NCBI GenBank assembly: GCA_947179265.1
Contig: CAMXBB010000025.1
Span: forward strand, 1-11,158
Length of the DNA: 11,158 bases
Source: an uncultured Bacillota bacterium
GTDB taxonomy: Bacteria; Bacillota_I; Bacilli_A; RF39; UBA660
Direction: 5' to 3'
The translations under genes and the position numbers were made by a program. Each line of letters starts with the position of its first letter. Position 1 is the first letter of the stretch. Below, piece after piece: positions 1 through 6,038 of the stretch. The notes under the pieces are model-generated. The model was not told the origin of the DNA and searched no databases. It was given only the letters and a program-made list of their open reading frames with translations.

Positions 1-17
1 ACATACCTCTTATCTTT

Positions 18-26
18 ATTATAACA
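18..26 (-). promoter_or_regulatory. Putative extended -10 promoter for a gene leaving the left edge
   Basis: On the minus strand TGT directly precedes TATAAT, an extended -10 element, and AAGAGG (positions 6-11) lies downstream. An ATG one base after AAGAGG is too close to be a convincing start, so the real start is probably beyond the window. No good -35 is visible. It sits just past the terminator of the surface-protein gene, the same terminator-then-promoter layout seen elsewhere here. Confidence 0.4.
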
Positions 27-46
27 TGTATAAAATATTAATATGT

Positions 47-76
47 AAAAAAGATTGCATCTATAAAATGCAATCT
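47..76 (-). terminator. Rho-independent terminator of the surface-protein gene
   Basis: A perfect 9-bp inverted repeat (52-60 with 68-76, AGATTGCAT/ATGCAATCT, 7-nt loop) is followed on the minus strand by a run of six T. It lies about 27 bp after the stop codon of the surface-protein gene. Confidence 0.85.
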
Positions 77-103
77 ATATAAACCTTAACAATTAAGAAA
101 AGT

Positions 104-1954
104 CTATTCAACTATATATGGGTTTGATGATGATCCATCTCCACTAGTTGCTACTATGCCTTTTTTCAAGACAACTGCAGGACGAACGCCACGAGAGGTC
201 ATAGATACATCGGTAGTTCCCAGCCACCCCACCGATTGCACGACGAACATGTCAGAGAAATAACCATAGTGAGCGACATGAGGCGGCGACATAGTCCAGT
301 ACCATTCTCCAGTATTCAAATATGATGTTTCACTATATACACTATATCCATGTCCTGCTACCGTTGCTTCATCTCCTGTTATTAAACCTACTGGATATTC
401 TAATGCTCCATTTCCATTAAGTATATCTCTCTTTGTGAATCTATCATCTTTATTTGGACATGCATCTTCATTTTTTAAACCTGGTTTGTATGCTGATGCA
501 TTTCTTGTATATCCACCAAAATATGTATAACCATTTAATAATGTTGTTAAATCTGAATTATCAAGATATCCTCCACTTGTTATACTTCGATCATTACACC
601 ATACGGCATCTTCTAGTTTATCCTCTTGACCTTTTAAATTGCTTGCAAACCAATTATCTATAGACGACTTTATTGATGAATTATTTTTATTTGTATATGA
701 ATTACTTATAATATCTTCTAACTTATATCCATTTGTTAATGCTATGGCATAGACTCTTTGTTGATAGTATGAGTATACATAATATATCGTACTACACGCT
801 TCATTTGTTGTTAACTTACATGTATAATGTTTTGTTTTGATATTTGCTACTATATCGGAATCCGATGCATCTACCAAAGTATATGCTCCATTACTATATG
901 TTACATCACTTCCATACACATATGGATAAGTTGCATCATCCCATGATGTATACGAATATCTTGTTCCATACATATATCCAACGTCTGCTAACGAAGTATA
1001 ATTGAAATTAAATTTCGCTGTTCCTGTTTGTGATGCTCTTCCTGTATTATGACATTGATTATTCGAATCAGGTACTCCATCATAAATCAACTTTATTCCA
1101 CCTAATTCTGTTGTTCTAACGATTTTCCAGCAAAAGCCTCCAAATAAAACATGATTATTAAGATAATCTTCTACCCCGTCTCCATCTTGATCATCTCCTC
1201 CACGAAAATAAAATATTGGAAACTCATCACCTTCTGTTCCCGCTCTAAGGTAAAGTCCTTTCCCATTTTCATCTGATGGTACAACACTAAAATCAATACC
1301 TGTTTCGCTTGATACATGTTTACTTTTCTTGTTATCTATATAAGCAATCATATCCTGACCTAAGATATTTACATAAATTGCATCTTCGTCTCTTTCTTTT
1401 CCAATTCCGTTATCTTGTACATAATCTAGTCGTAAACCTAATTCATTTTTTGTTCCAATTGCTGGTAAATCATTATCCGTTATATCATATTTAAATTCTA
1501 CTCTTACTTTAATTCTTTCGGTTTCTCCTGGTAGAAGTAAATCATCTACTTTTGGTTTATCATCATTAATATAATTATAAGTTACCTCCAAATATTTTTG
1601 TGCTGCATCATCTAATCCTAATAACTCAATACTTGATAAATACGCATCTAGCGTTCCCCCATTTACAATATCTACTTCAAATTCATAATATGTTCCTGGG
1701 GTTGTTAATTCCAGACTAAAATCAATTTGTGTATTATTATTTTTATTGATAGTTGCGGGCATTTCTGCTTCCATACTACCTTCATTTACACTTATATTTT
1801 CAAAATGAACATCAAATCTAATATGACCTATCATTGTAAAACCATTAATCCCTAGTGTTGCGCTTAATGCTGCGAATCCAAGTCCAACAAACATAATTGC
1901 GAATAATAATATCATCGTTTTATTAAACTTTTTATTACGATTTAGTCTTTTCAT
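104..1954 (-). CDS. Membrane-anchored surface protein, TasA/camelysin-like N-terminal region and DUF6273-like C-terminal region
   Basis: This encodes a 616-residue secreted or cell-surface protein of unknown ligand. The basic N-terminus (MKRLNRNKKF) is followed by a hydrophobic segment at about 13-34, a signal anchor or signal peptide. Residues of about 35-195 look like the beta-sandwich of SipW-associated TasA/camelysin proteins (WDVHFENI-like element DVHFENI). A DxDxDG-type calcium-binding-like motif (DDQDGDGVED) precedes the segment beginning FGGFCWKIV. The C-terminal region ends in a WYWTMSP...GVRPAVVL pattern that I associate with DUF6273-like or C-type-lectin-like folds. Six cysteines lie outside the membrane segment and could form disulfides. 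The ATG at 1954 is preferred over an upstream in-frame TTG at 1972 because GAAAGAAGTG lies just upstream of it, although this ribosome site is weak. The codons of about 179-300 are much richer in GC than the rest. The gene has its own promoter and terminator. Family assignment is from pattern memory, not a search. Confidence 0.8.
   Translation of the reverse strand: MKRLNRNKKFNKTMILLFAIMFVGLGFAALSATLGINGFTMIGHIRFDVHFENISVNEGSMEAEMPATINKNNNTQIDFSLELTTPGTYYEFEVDIVNGGTLDAYLSSIELLGLDDAAQKYLEVTYNYINDDKPKVDDLLLPGETERIKVRVEFKYDITDNDLPAIGTKNELGLRLDYVQDNGIGKERDEDAIYVNILGQDMIAYIDNKKSKHVSSETGIDFSVVPSDENGKGLYLRAGTEGDEFPIFYFRGGDDQDGDGVEDYLNNHVLFGGFCWKIVRTTELGGIKLIYDGVPDSNNQCHNTGRASQTGTAKFNFNYTSLADVGYMYGTRYSYTSWDDATYPYVYGSDVTYSNGAYTLVDASDSDIVANIKTKHYTCKLTTNEACSTIYYVYSYYQQRVYAIALTNGYKLEDIISNSYTNKNNSSIKSSIDNWFASNLKGQEDKLEDAVWCNDRSITSGGYLDNSDLTTLLNGYTYFGGYTRNASAYKPGLKNEDACPNKDDRFTKRDILNGNGALEYPVGLITGDEATVAGHGYSVYSETSYLNTGEWYWTMSPPHVAHYGYFSDMFVVQSVGWLGTTDVSMTSRGVRPAVVLKKGIVATSGDGSSSNPYIVE
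179..306 (-). other. GC-rich 3' segment of the surface-protein gene, candidate variable region
   Basis: In 181-300, 64 of 120 bases are G or C, against 20 of 60 in 301-360 and 22 of 60 in 361-420. It encodes the stretch from WYWTMSP to GVRPAVVL, near the C-terminus, where diversity-generating retroelements place variable repeats in C-type-lectin-like targets. No reverse transcriptase or template repeat is in this window. The composition shift is observed; the variable-region reading is inference. Confidence 0.35.
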
Positions 1955-2003
1955 CCACTTCACTTCTTTCAATGATAACTTAGTGTTATTTTACTATAAT
2001 AAA

Positions 2004-2031
2004 ATTATAGCATAATTAACAATTCAATAAT
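2004..2031 (-). promoter_or_regulatory. Extended -10 promoter of the surface-protein gene
   Basis: TGC-TATAAT (minus strand, 2004-2012) is a perfect -10 with a TG extension. The -35 is weak (ATTATT at 2026-2031, 16-bp spacer), as extended -10 promoters tolerate. The -10 lies inside a 7-bp inverted repeat (1994-2010, CTATAAT/ATTATAG with a 3-nt loop), which could be an operator or an AT-rich coincidence. Confidence 0.6.
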
Positions 2032-2104
2032 ATAATTTTCTTTTGATTTACGCATAACTCTTTTTAAATATAGAATATAAATAATACCTATTATAACATC
2101 GTTA

Positions 2105-3178
2105 TTACTTTCTTTGCTTTTTACACATCCAATTATATTCTAAATGTTTTAAAGTTATATCTTTGTCCTTTATAGCATCAGTTAATCTTTTAGTTCTACC
2201 AGTTAAATCAAATGTTATAAAAACATCATCAAGTGTTTTTCCTTCAAAGTAATATTTATATTTATTATCTTCACCTATTAAGATATCTTTTCTTTCTTCA
2301 TCACTATCAGACAAATCTAATATGTAAAAATGTATATAATCGGTTTCTTTTTTGATTAACTGATTAAGACCTAAATCTTTTTCTCCAATACCATAAAGTA
2401 TACAACCGAAACTATTTATGCTTTCAAGATTAACACCAAACCCATTACTACTTAAGAATACGGTATCCAATTTTTGATTTCCATTATACATCTCTAAATC
2501 AAGATAACGTCCATTACATATAAAAAGATCACCATCTCTAAGGGTAGTGTAACTACTATCAAGAGCATCTAATACTTTCTTGATACTTTTTTTACTTTTA
2601 ATAATTCCAACTTCTTTATCATCTTTCTTAATAACAATCTTATTGGTATTCTTTAATTTTTTCAAAGATGATTCAGGCATTTTTCTTCGCATTTCTTCTT
2701 TTTTATCATTTTCTTTTTCTTCATCTCTAATAGTACATCTATCCATTATCTCATCAAAACCAATCTCATTTAGTGAATTATGAAAATAAATGTATACTCC
2801 TTCATAATCGGGATAATATCTGTAATACTCTTTATATCTAGAAGCAAAATATTTTTCGATAACATCTAGATCACTCATAACAGTTGGGGACGATGAATAA
2901 ATGACATAAAGATTATCATCACTACTATATACACCTTCATAATATGTCATATCTTTAGGAGTTTCCTTAAATATTTCCTTTATTGGTAATTCATGGGCAT
3001 CTAATTTATCTGATACGATATGAGCTCCTAATTCATTACTAAGACATTCGATTAATTGTATGTTTTTTATCTCATAATCCTTTTTTTCTTCTTCTTTTTC
3101 TTGTTCCTCTACACGCTTACATCCGCTGATTGTTGTTAATAAAAATATAAATAATAATAAAATTAATCTTTTCTTCAT
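2105..3178 (-). CDS. Putative lipoprotein of unknown function
   Basis: This encodes a 357-residue protein with a clear lipoprotein signal: MKKR, a hydrophobic core, and the lipobox ISGC with the modified cysteine at residue 20. It should be tethered to the outer face of the membrane. A charged Glu/Lys linker covers about residues 21-36. Residues of about 76-132 (YYEGVYSS ... ASRYKEYYRYYPDYEGVYIYF) vaguely resemble DUF4358-type lipoproteins of Bacillota, a weak resemblance without a search. The start is the ATG at 3178 because AGGATGG (3184-3190) sits five bases upstream. An in-frame ATG at 3187 lies inside that site and would leave no spacing. The gene is a single unit with its own strong promoter, about 150 bp upstream of the surface-protein gene. 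No convincing terminator is visible after its stop, only a 5-bp hairpin without a T run. Confidence 0.8.
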   Translation of the reverse strand: MKKRLILLLFIFLLTTISGCKRVEEQEKEEEKKDYEIKNIQLIECLSNELGAHIVSDKLDAHELPIKEIFKETPKDMTYYEGVYSSDDNLYVIYSSSPTVMSDLDVIEKYFASRYKEYYRYYPDYEGVYIYFHNSLNEIGFDEIMDRCTIRDEEKENDKKEEMRRKMPESSLKKLKNTNKIVIKKDDKEVGIIKSKKSIKKVLDALDSSYTTLRDGDLFICNGRYLDLEMYNGNQKLDTVFLSSNGFGVNLESINSFGCILYGIGEKDLGLNQLIKKETDYIHFYILDLSDSDEERKDILIGEDNKYKYYFEGKTLDDVFITFDLTGRTKRLTDAIKDKDITLKHLEYNWMCKKQRK

Positions 3179-3196
3179 AATTACCATCCTAAGCAG

Positions 3197-3225
3197 ATTA
3201 TATCAAAGCGATACTTTATCTTCAA
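3197..3225 (-). promoter_or_regulatory. Sigma-A-type promoter of the lipoprotein gene
   Basis: TTGAAG (3220-3225), a 17-bp spacer and TATAAT (3197-3202) preceded by TGA (extended -10). The -35 begins one base beyond the T-run of the preceding gene's terminator, so the two signals are back to back. Confidence 0.8.
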
Positions 3226-3226
3226 C

Positions 3227-3250
3227 AAAAAAAGAATGAATAATCATTCT
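3227..3250 (-). terminator. Terminator of the peptidyl-prolyl isomerase gene
   Basis: AGAATGA/TCATTCT form a 7-bp stem (3233-3239 with 3244-3250, 4-nt loop) followed by seven T on the minus strand. The stem includes the TGA stop codon of the isomerase gene. Confidence 0.85.
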
Positions 3251-3759
3251 ATTACTTCGATGGAAGTTATCACTGGTTGCTCAGATGCCACTATCGTTCC
3301 ATCATTATCGATTGGTTTAGAAGCTGCAACAATTTTATCTACTACTTCTATTCCTTCTGTTACATAACCAAAAACGGCATACTCACCATCTAGAAATGAT
3401 GAATCCTTATGAACGATAAAGAATTGTGATGATGCTGAATCATAATCACTTCCTAATCTTGCCATAGATATAGCTCCCCTAGTATGTTTCAAATAGTTAT
3501 CAACACCATTATCTTTAAATTCACCTTTAATCGTTGTACTAGATCCACCCATTCCTGTTCCCGTTGGATCTCCACCTTGAATCATAAAATTAGGTATAAT
3601 TCTATGAAAAGATAGATTATCATAAAAGTGCGATCTAACTAATCCAATAAAATTTTCAACCGTAATTGGTGCTTCATCAGCATCCAAATCCAATTTGATA
3701 GTTCCATATGATCTAATCTTCATCTCTACACGAATTTTTCCAAATAACTTATCTTCCAT
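3244..3759 (-). CDS. ppiB: Cyclophilin-type peptidyl-prolyl cis-trans isomerase
   Basis: This catalyses cis-trans isomerisation of X-Pro bonds and assists protein folding, probably in the cytoplasm since no signal peptide is seen. The 171-residue protein is essentially one cyclophilin domain. Visible signatures are FHRIIPNFMIQGGD (about 51-64, with the catalytic Arg53 and Gln61), GTGMGG, SSQFFI (about 111-115), and LDGEYAVFG near 123-131, where human CypA has a Trp two residues before LDG and this protein has Ser. The ATG at 3759 is preferred to the ATG at 3768 because AAGAGG ends directly at the latter and lies nine bases from the former. It follows divIVA, separated by a terminator-like hairpin, so it may be read by partial readthrough or from a weak promoter at the end of divIVA. 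The symbol is by family; the specific orthology is unproven. Confidence 0.92.
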   Translation of the reverse strand: MEDKLFGKIRVEMKIRSYGTIKLDLDADEAPITVENFIGLVRSHFYDNLSFHRIIPNFMIQGGDPTGTGMGGSSTTIKGEFKDNGVDNYLKHTRGAISMARLGSDYDSASSQFFIVHKDSSFLDGEYAVFGYVTEGIEVVDKIVAASKPIDNDGTIVASEQPVITSIEVIE

Positions 3760-3779
3760 ATCAATCATCCTCTTATTCT

Positions 3780-3808
3780 AAAAAAAATAACAAGAATATC
3801 TTGTTATT
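3780..3808 (-). terminator. Terminator-like hairpin between divIVA and the isomerase gene
   Basis: A perfect 10-bp stem (3786-3795 with 3799-3808, AATAACAAGA/TCTTGTTATT, 3-nt loop) is followed by eight T on the minus strand. The stem covers part of the divIVA stop codon. The downstream gene's ribosome site lies only a few bases after the T run, leaving no room for a promoter between them. Confidence 0.8.
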
Positions 3809-4238
3809 AATCTAAATCAACCTTATCTAAATCGTCAATCATATCTGCTTGTTGATCAATTAAAGCTTTTATTCTTCTCTTATAGGTAATAATATTTCTT
3901 CTAAGTCGGCTTGCATCTTCTTCGATTCTTTCAGCCTTAAGTAAAGCATCATTAATTATTCTATTAGCATTCTTTTTAGCTTCTCTAACTATTAAATCAC
4001 TTTCACTAATAGAATTCTCTTTATACTTATTACTAGCTTCTTCAGCCATAAGTACTGCTCTATTTAAAGTGGCATCCATACTCTTATAATGTTCAAGTTC
4101 TTTAGTTAATCTTTCGATTTCTAAATCCTTTCCTTTCATCTTAGTAATCATGTCATCGACTTTTTCAACAACATCATCGACGAAAGCATTGACTTGACGA
4201 ACATTATAGCCATTAAAACTACGTTCAAATCTCTTCAT
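3807..4238 (-). CDS. divIVA: DivIVA family cell-division / polar scaffold protein
   Basis: DivIVA proteins bind curved membrane at division sites and poles and recruit partners. The 143-residue product shows the family's N-terminal membrane-binding pattern (F-x-RSFNGYNVRQVNAFVDDVVEKVD, residues of about 4-28). Long coiled coils follow (about 30-52 and 60-140), rich in Glu, Lys, Ala and Arg. It is a little shorter than the B. subtilis protein. The start is supported by GAGGTGAT just upstream of ATG 4238. It lies 31 bp after sepF and is presumably co-transcribed with it. In B. subtilis sepF and divIVA belong to one division cluster with ylmG and ylmH between them; those two genes are absent here. 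A related coiled-coil protein such as GpsB is less likely given the sepF context and length. Confidence 0.88.
   Translation of the reverse strand: MKRFERSFNGYNVRQVNAFVDDVVEKVDDMITKMKGKDLEIERLTKELEHYKSMDATLNRAVLMAEEASNKYKENSISESDLIVREAKKNANRIINDALLKAERIEEDASRLRRNIITYKRRIKALIDQQADMIDDLDKVDLD
3809..3838 (-). promoter_or_regulatory. Possible weak promoter inside the 3' end of divIVA
   Basis: TTGACG (3833-3838) is followed after 18 bp by TAGATT (3809-3814) on the minus strand. The -35 matches consensus at five of six positions and the -10 at four. It would start transcription at the hairpin, bypassing the divIVA terminator to supply the isomerase gene. Both elements lie within coding sequence, so chance is a real alternative. 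Confidence 0.25.
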
Positions 4239-4269
4239 ATTATCACCTCAAGAGCGACTTTGTTTTTAA

Positions 4270-4683
4270 TTAAAAATCCATTTCGTCTTCAATCTTAGCT
4301 TTGTTCTTCTTTTCGGCTTCTTCATCACTTATACGACCTTCAACATTAACATTTTTAGGTGTACAAAGATAGATTCCGTTACCTAGCTTTTGTAGCTCTC
4401 CACCAATGGCATACAAAGTACCACTCAAAAAATCAATAATTCTTCTTGCTTGATCATTTGTAACTCTTTTTAGATTTACAACTACAGAATTTCGTCTCTT
4501 TAAATGGTCAGCTATTTGTTGAGTCTCAGAATACGCTCTTGGCTCAACTAATATCATCTTATTACCATTATTTGCTCTTGTTTCTACTTTTTCATTTGTA
4601 CTTTCATATGAACCATCTTCTGTTATATCAATATCCGGATCTACAGCTGGAAATAAAGCATCCTTGATAGATTTTAAGCCCAT
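4270..4683 (-). CDS. sepF: SepF, FtsZ-associated membrane anchor for the division ring
   Basis: SepF binds FtsZ, bundles it and tethers it to the membrane in septum assembly. The 137-residue protein has the expected layout. A short N-terminal MGLKSIKDALF segment can act as the membrane-binding helix, an acidic linker covers about 12-42, and the SepF core spans about 43-115. The core includes MILVEPRAYSETQQIADHL, VVVNL, RIIDFLSGTLYAIGG and GIYLCTPKNV. A charged tail follows. An open frame extends 14 codons upstream to 4725, but ATG 4683 is the start because GGAGGTG lies seven bases upstream and the family begins MGL. The upstream extension would also run into the -10 of the promoter. It is the first gene of the sepF-divIVA unit. 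Confidence 0.95.
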   Translation of the reverse strand: MGLKSIKDALFPAVDPDIDITEDGSYESTNEKVETRANNGNKMILVEPRAYSETQQIADHLKRRNSVVVNLKRVTNDQARRIIDFLSGTLYAIGGELQKLGNGIYLCTPKNVNVEGRISDEEAEKKNKAKIEDEMDF

Positions 4684-4701
4684 ATTAAACACCTCCATAT
4701 G

Positions 4702-4715
4702 ATTACTATAGTAAT
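4702..4715. promoter_or_regulatory. 14-bp perfect palindrome at the sepF transcription start
   Basis: ATTACTATAGTAAT reads identically on both strands. It lies directly downstream of the predicted sepF -10 and covers the expected start of transcription, upstream of the GGAGGTG ribosome site. The position suits a repressor operator. No protein candidate is identified, and AT-rich palindromes of this size can arise by chance. Confidence 0.4.
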
Positions 4716-4745
4716 ATAATATCACATTTTATTGTTTATAGTAAA
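4716..4745 (-). promoter_or_regulatory. sepF: Promoter of the sepF-divIVA unit
   Basis: TTTACT (4740-4745), an 18-bp spacer and TATTAT (4716-4721) preceded by TGA, giving a TG-extended -10. It is the only promoter-like sequence between the last array gene and sepF. Confidence 0.6.
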
Positions 4746-4760
4746 TACTTTTATTAAATA

Positions 4761-5339
4761 TTAGTGTTGTAATTCTTTTTTTAGACCCTTCGGCTCATTA
4801 TTACCTGGCATTGCTTCTAAAATTGGTGCAGCTTCTGTTAAATCAATACCCTCTTCTATAGCTTTTTTTTCATATGCTAATTGCAATTCTTGTAACAATA
4901 AAGCGATTCTTTCATCATTTGATAGTTCGCTATAAGGTCGAGGAATATTTTTATGTCCCATCGTCATTTGAAATTGACGAACTTCCTCAATACGTTTTTG
5001 TAAATAACCTTCTTCTGAATTTTGTTTTAATTCCTCTTCAGTAACTTTACGTAATTTTCCTTCACTAAGTTCACTATTTATTGTTGAATCAGAACATGCC
5101 TCAAAAGCGAATAAGACAATTATTGGAATAAAATTTAGAATAGGCGTTGCGCACAGAAGCAAGTTTTTAATAAAATCAGTCACATGTTCAAGCTTAGCTT
5201 CATCACCATGTAGTTCTGGTTCGGTAGAAATATATCCAAGTCTCTTTAATTTGCTAAAATAAGCTTTGTCCACAAATTTTCCACTAACATAAGATGATCC
5301 TACCAAAGCTAGGTATGCTCCTATTAATAATAATTCCAT
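4761..5339 (-). CDS. Array copy 5: small membrane protein of unknown function
   Basis: I do not recognise this family. The 192-residue product has a hydrophobic N-terminal segment (about 3-22) and a second one with a PxxNxxP motif (about 59-80). Between them lies a Lys-rich loop with RLGYISTEPEL; after them comes a charged helical C-terminal region with YLQKRIEEVRQFQ, NIPRPYSELSNDERI and AYEKKA. By eye it is closest to the copy at 5405-5974; the two share the 13-residue SELSNDERIALLL stretch and much around it. It is the last copy and differs at the very end (LKKELQH instead of LKKTN, LKKI or LKKV). AAGGAGGAGATG lies upstream of the ATG. It lacks the array's usual terminator, so transcripts may continue into sepF 77 bp downstream. 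Confidence 0.85.
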   Translation of the reverse strand: MELLLIGAYLALVGSSYVSGKFVDKAYFSKLKRLGYISTEPELHGDEAKLEHVTDFIKNLLLCATPILNFIPIIVLFAFEACSDSTINSELSEGKLRKVTEEELKQNSEEGYLQKRIEEVRQFQMTMGHKNIPRPYSELSNDERIALLLQELQLAYEKKAIEEGIDLTEAAPILEAMPGNNEPKGLKKELQH

Positions 5340-5362
5340 AAGTTCATCTCCTCCTTAGTCGT

Positions 5363-5368
5363 ATTATA
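5363..5368 (-). promoter_or_regulatory. TATAAT box upstream of array copy 5
   Basis: TATAAT on the minus strand starts 24 bp upstream of the ATG. The other four copies have the same box at 21 bp. No credible -35 is visible, since the expected place falls in the T run of the preceding terminator. Conservation in all five units is the argument for function. Confidence 0.45.
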
Positions 5369-5381
5369 TATTAAAACCAGC

Positions 5382-5406
5382 AAAAAAACTAGTAAAAATA
5401 CTAGTT
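5382..5406 (-). terminator. Terminator of array copy 4
   Basis: AACTAGTA/TACTAGTT form an 8-bp stem (5387-5394 with 5399-5406, 4-nt loop) followed by seven T on the minus strand. The stem takes in the stop codon. Confidence 0.8.
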
Positions 5407-5974
5407 AGATTTTTTTTAATGCTTTTGGTGCAGTATTTGTTGGCATTGCTTCTAAAATTGGTTCAACCTCTGTCAAGTCAAAACCTTCTTCTCTAGCTTT
5501 TTTTTCATATGCTAATTGTAACTCCTGTAATAATAAGGCGATTCTTTCATCATTTGATAGCTCACTATAAGGTCTAGGAATATTTTTATATCCAACCTCA
5601 AGCTGAAATTGTCGAACTTCTTCAATACGTTTTTGCAAATATCCTTCTTCTGGTTTGGTTTTTAATTCTTCATAAGTAACTTTACGTAATTTACCTTCTT
5701 TTAATTCACTATTTATTGTTGAATTAGAAAATCCTTCAAAGGCAAATAGCATAAAGATTGGAACTAGATTTATAAGTGGTACTGCACACATAATCCATGA
5801 TTTAATAGTTTCCATTGTATGTTCAAGTTTAGCTTCATCACCATATAGTTCTGGCTCTGTAGAAATATATCCAAGCCTTTTTATTTTACTACTATATGCT
5901 TTATCCAACCAAGTTAGACTGGCATATGACGATGATATAAGTGCTAAGTATGCTCCTATTAATAGTAATTCCAT
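5405..5974 (-). CDS. Array copy 4: small membrane protein of unknown function
   Basis: This 189-residue member of the array family has no function I can name. Hydrophobic segments lie at about 2-20 and 58-79, the second holding MCAVPLINLVP. Conserved blocks are KRLGYISTEPELYGDEAK (about 32-49), EEGYLQKRIEEVRQFQ (about 109-124), NIPRPYSELSNDERIALLL (about 131-149) and ELQLAYEKKA (about 151-160). The inter-segment loop is basic, which by the positive-inside rule suggests that the loop is cytoplasmic; the short second segment with two prolines could instead be re-entrant. The start is fixed by AAGGAGATGG upstream of the ATG. The unit has its own TATAAT box and terminator, so it may be monocistronic. 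Confidence 0.85.
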   Translation of the reverse strand: MELLLIGAYLALISSSYASLTWLDKAYSSKIKRLGYISTEPELYGDEAKLEHTMETIKSWIMCAVPLINLVPIFMLFAFEGFSNSTINSELKEGKLRKVTYEELKTKPEEGYLQKRIEEVRQFQLEVGYKNIPRPYSELSNDERIALLLQELQLAYEKKAREEGFDLTEVEPILEAMPTNTAPKALKKI

Positions 5975-5994
5975 AAGTCCATCTCCTTAATTGT

Positions 5995-6000
5995 ATTATA
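5995..6000 (-). promoter_or_regulatory. TATAAT box upstream of array copy 4
   Basis: A -10-like TATAAT lies 21 bp upstream of the ATG at the same place as in the sister units, which would give a leader of roughly 14 nt. No -35 is recognisable. Confidence 0.45.
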
Positions 6001-6013
6001 TATTAAAACGATT

Positions 6014-6038
6014 AAAAAAACTAGTAAAAGTACTAGTT
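6014..6038 (-). terminator. Terminator of array copy 3
   Basis: AACTAGTA/TACTAGTT form an 8-bp stem (6019-6026 with 6031-6038, 4-nt loop) with seven T after it on the minus strand. The TAG stop codon (6033-6035) is inside the stem. Confidence 0.8.

Noticed and set aside
454..663. Plus-strand open frame of 69 codons inside the surface-protein gene
   Set aside because: Antisense shadow of a well-supported gene, with biased low-complexity composition (His, Leu, Tyr) and no ribosome site. The same holds for the plus-strand frames at 1309-1494, 2580-2783, 6050-6247, 8162-8362 and 9738-9959.
2041..2104. Terminator after the lipoprotein gene
   Set aside because: Only a 5-bp stem (ATAAC/GTTAT) overlapping the stop and no T run; not enough to call.
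3244..3250. TGA read as tryptophan (Mycoplasma code)
   Set aside because: The isomerase ends at TGA where the domain ends and the terminator begins, and Trp is encoded by TGG elsewhere, as in glyS and the surface-protein gene.
4684..4725. N-terminal extension of SepF (14 residues)
   Set aside because: GGAGGTG and the family's MGL start support ATG 4683, and the longer frame runs into the -10 element.
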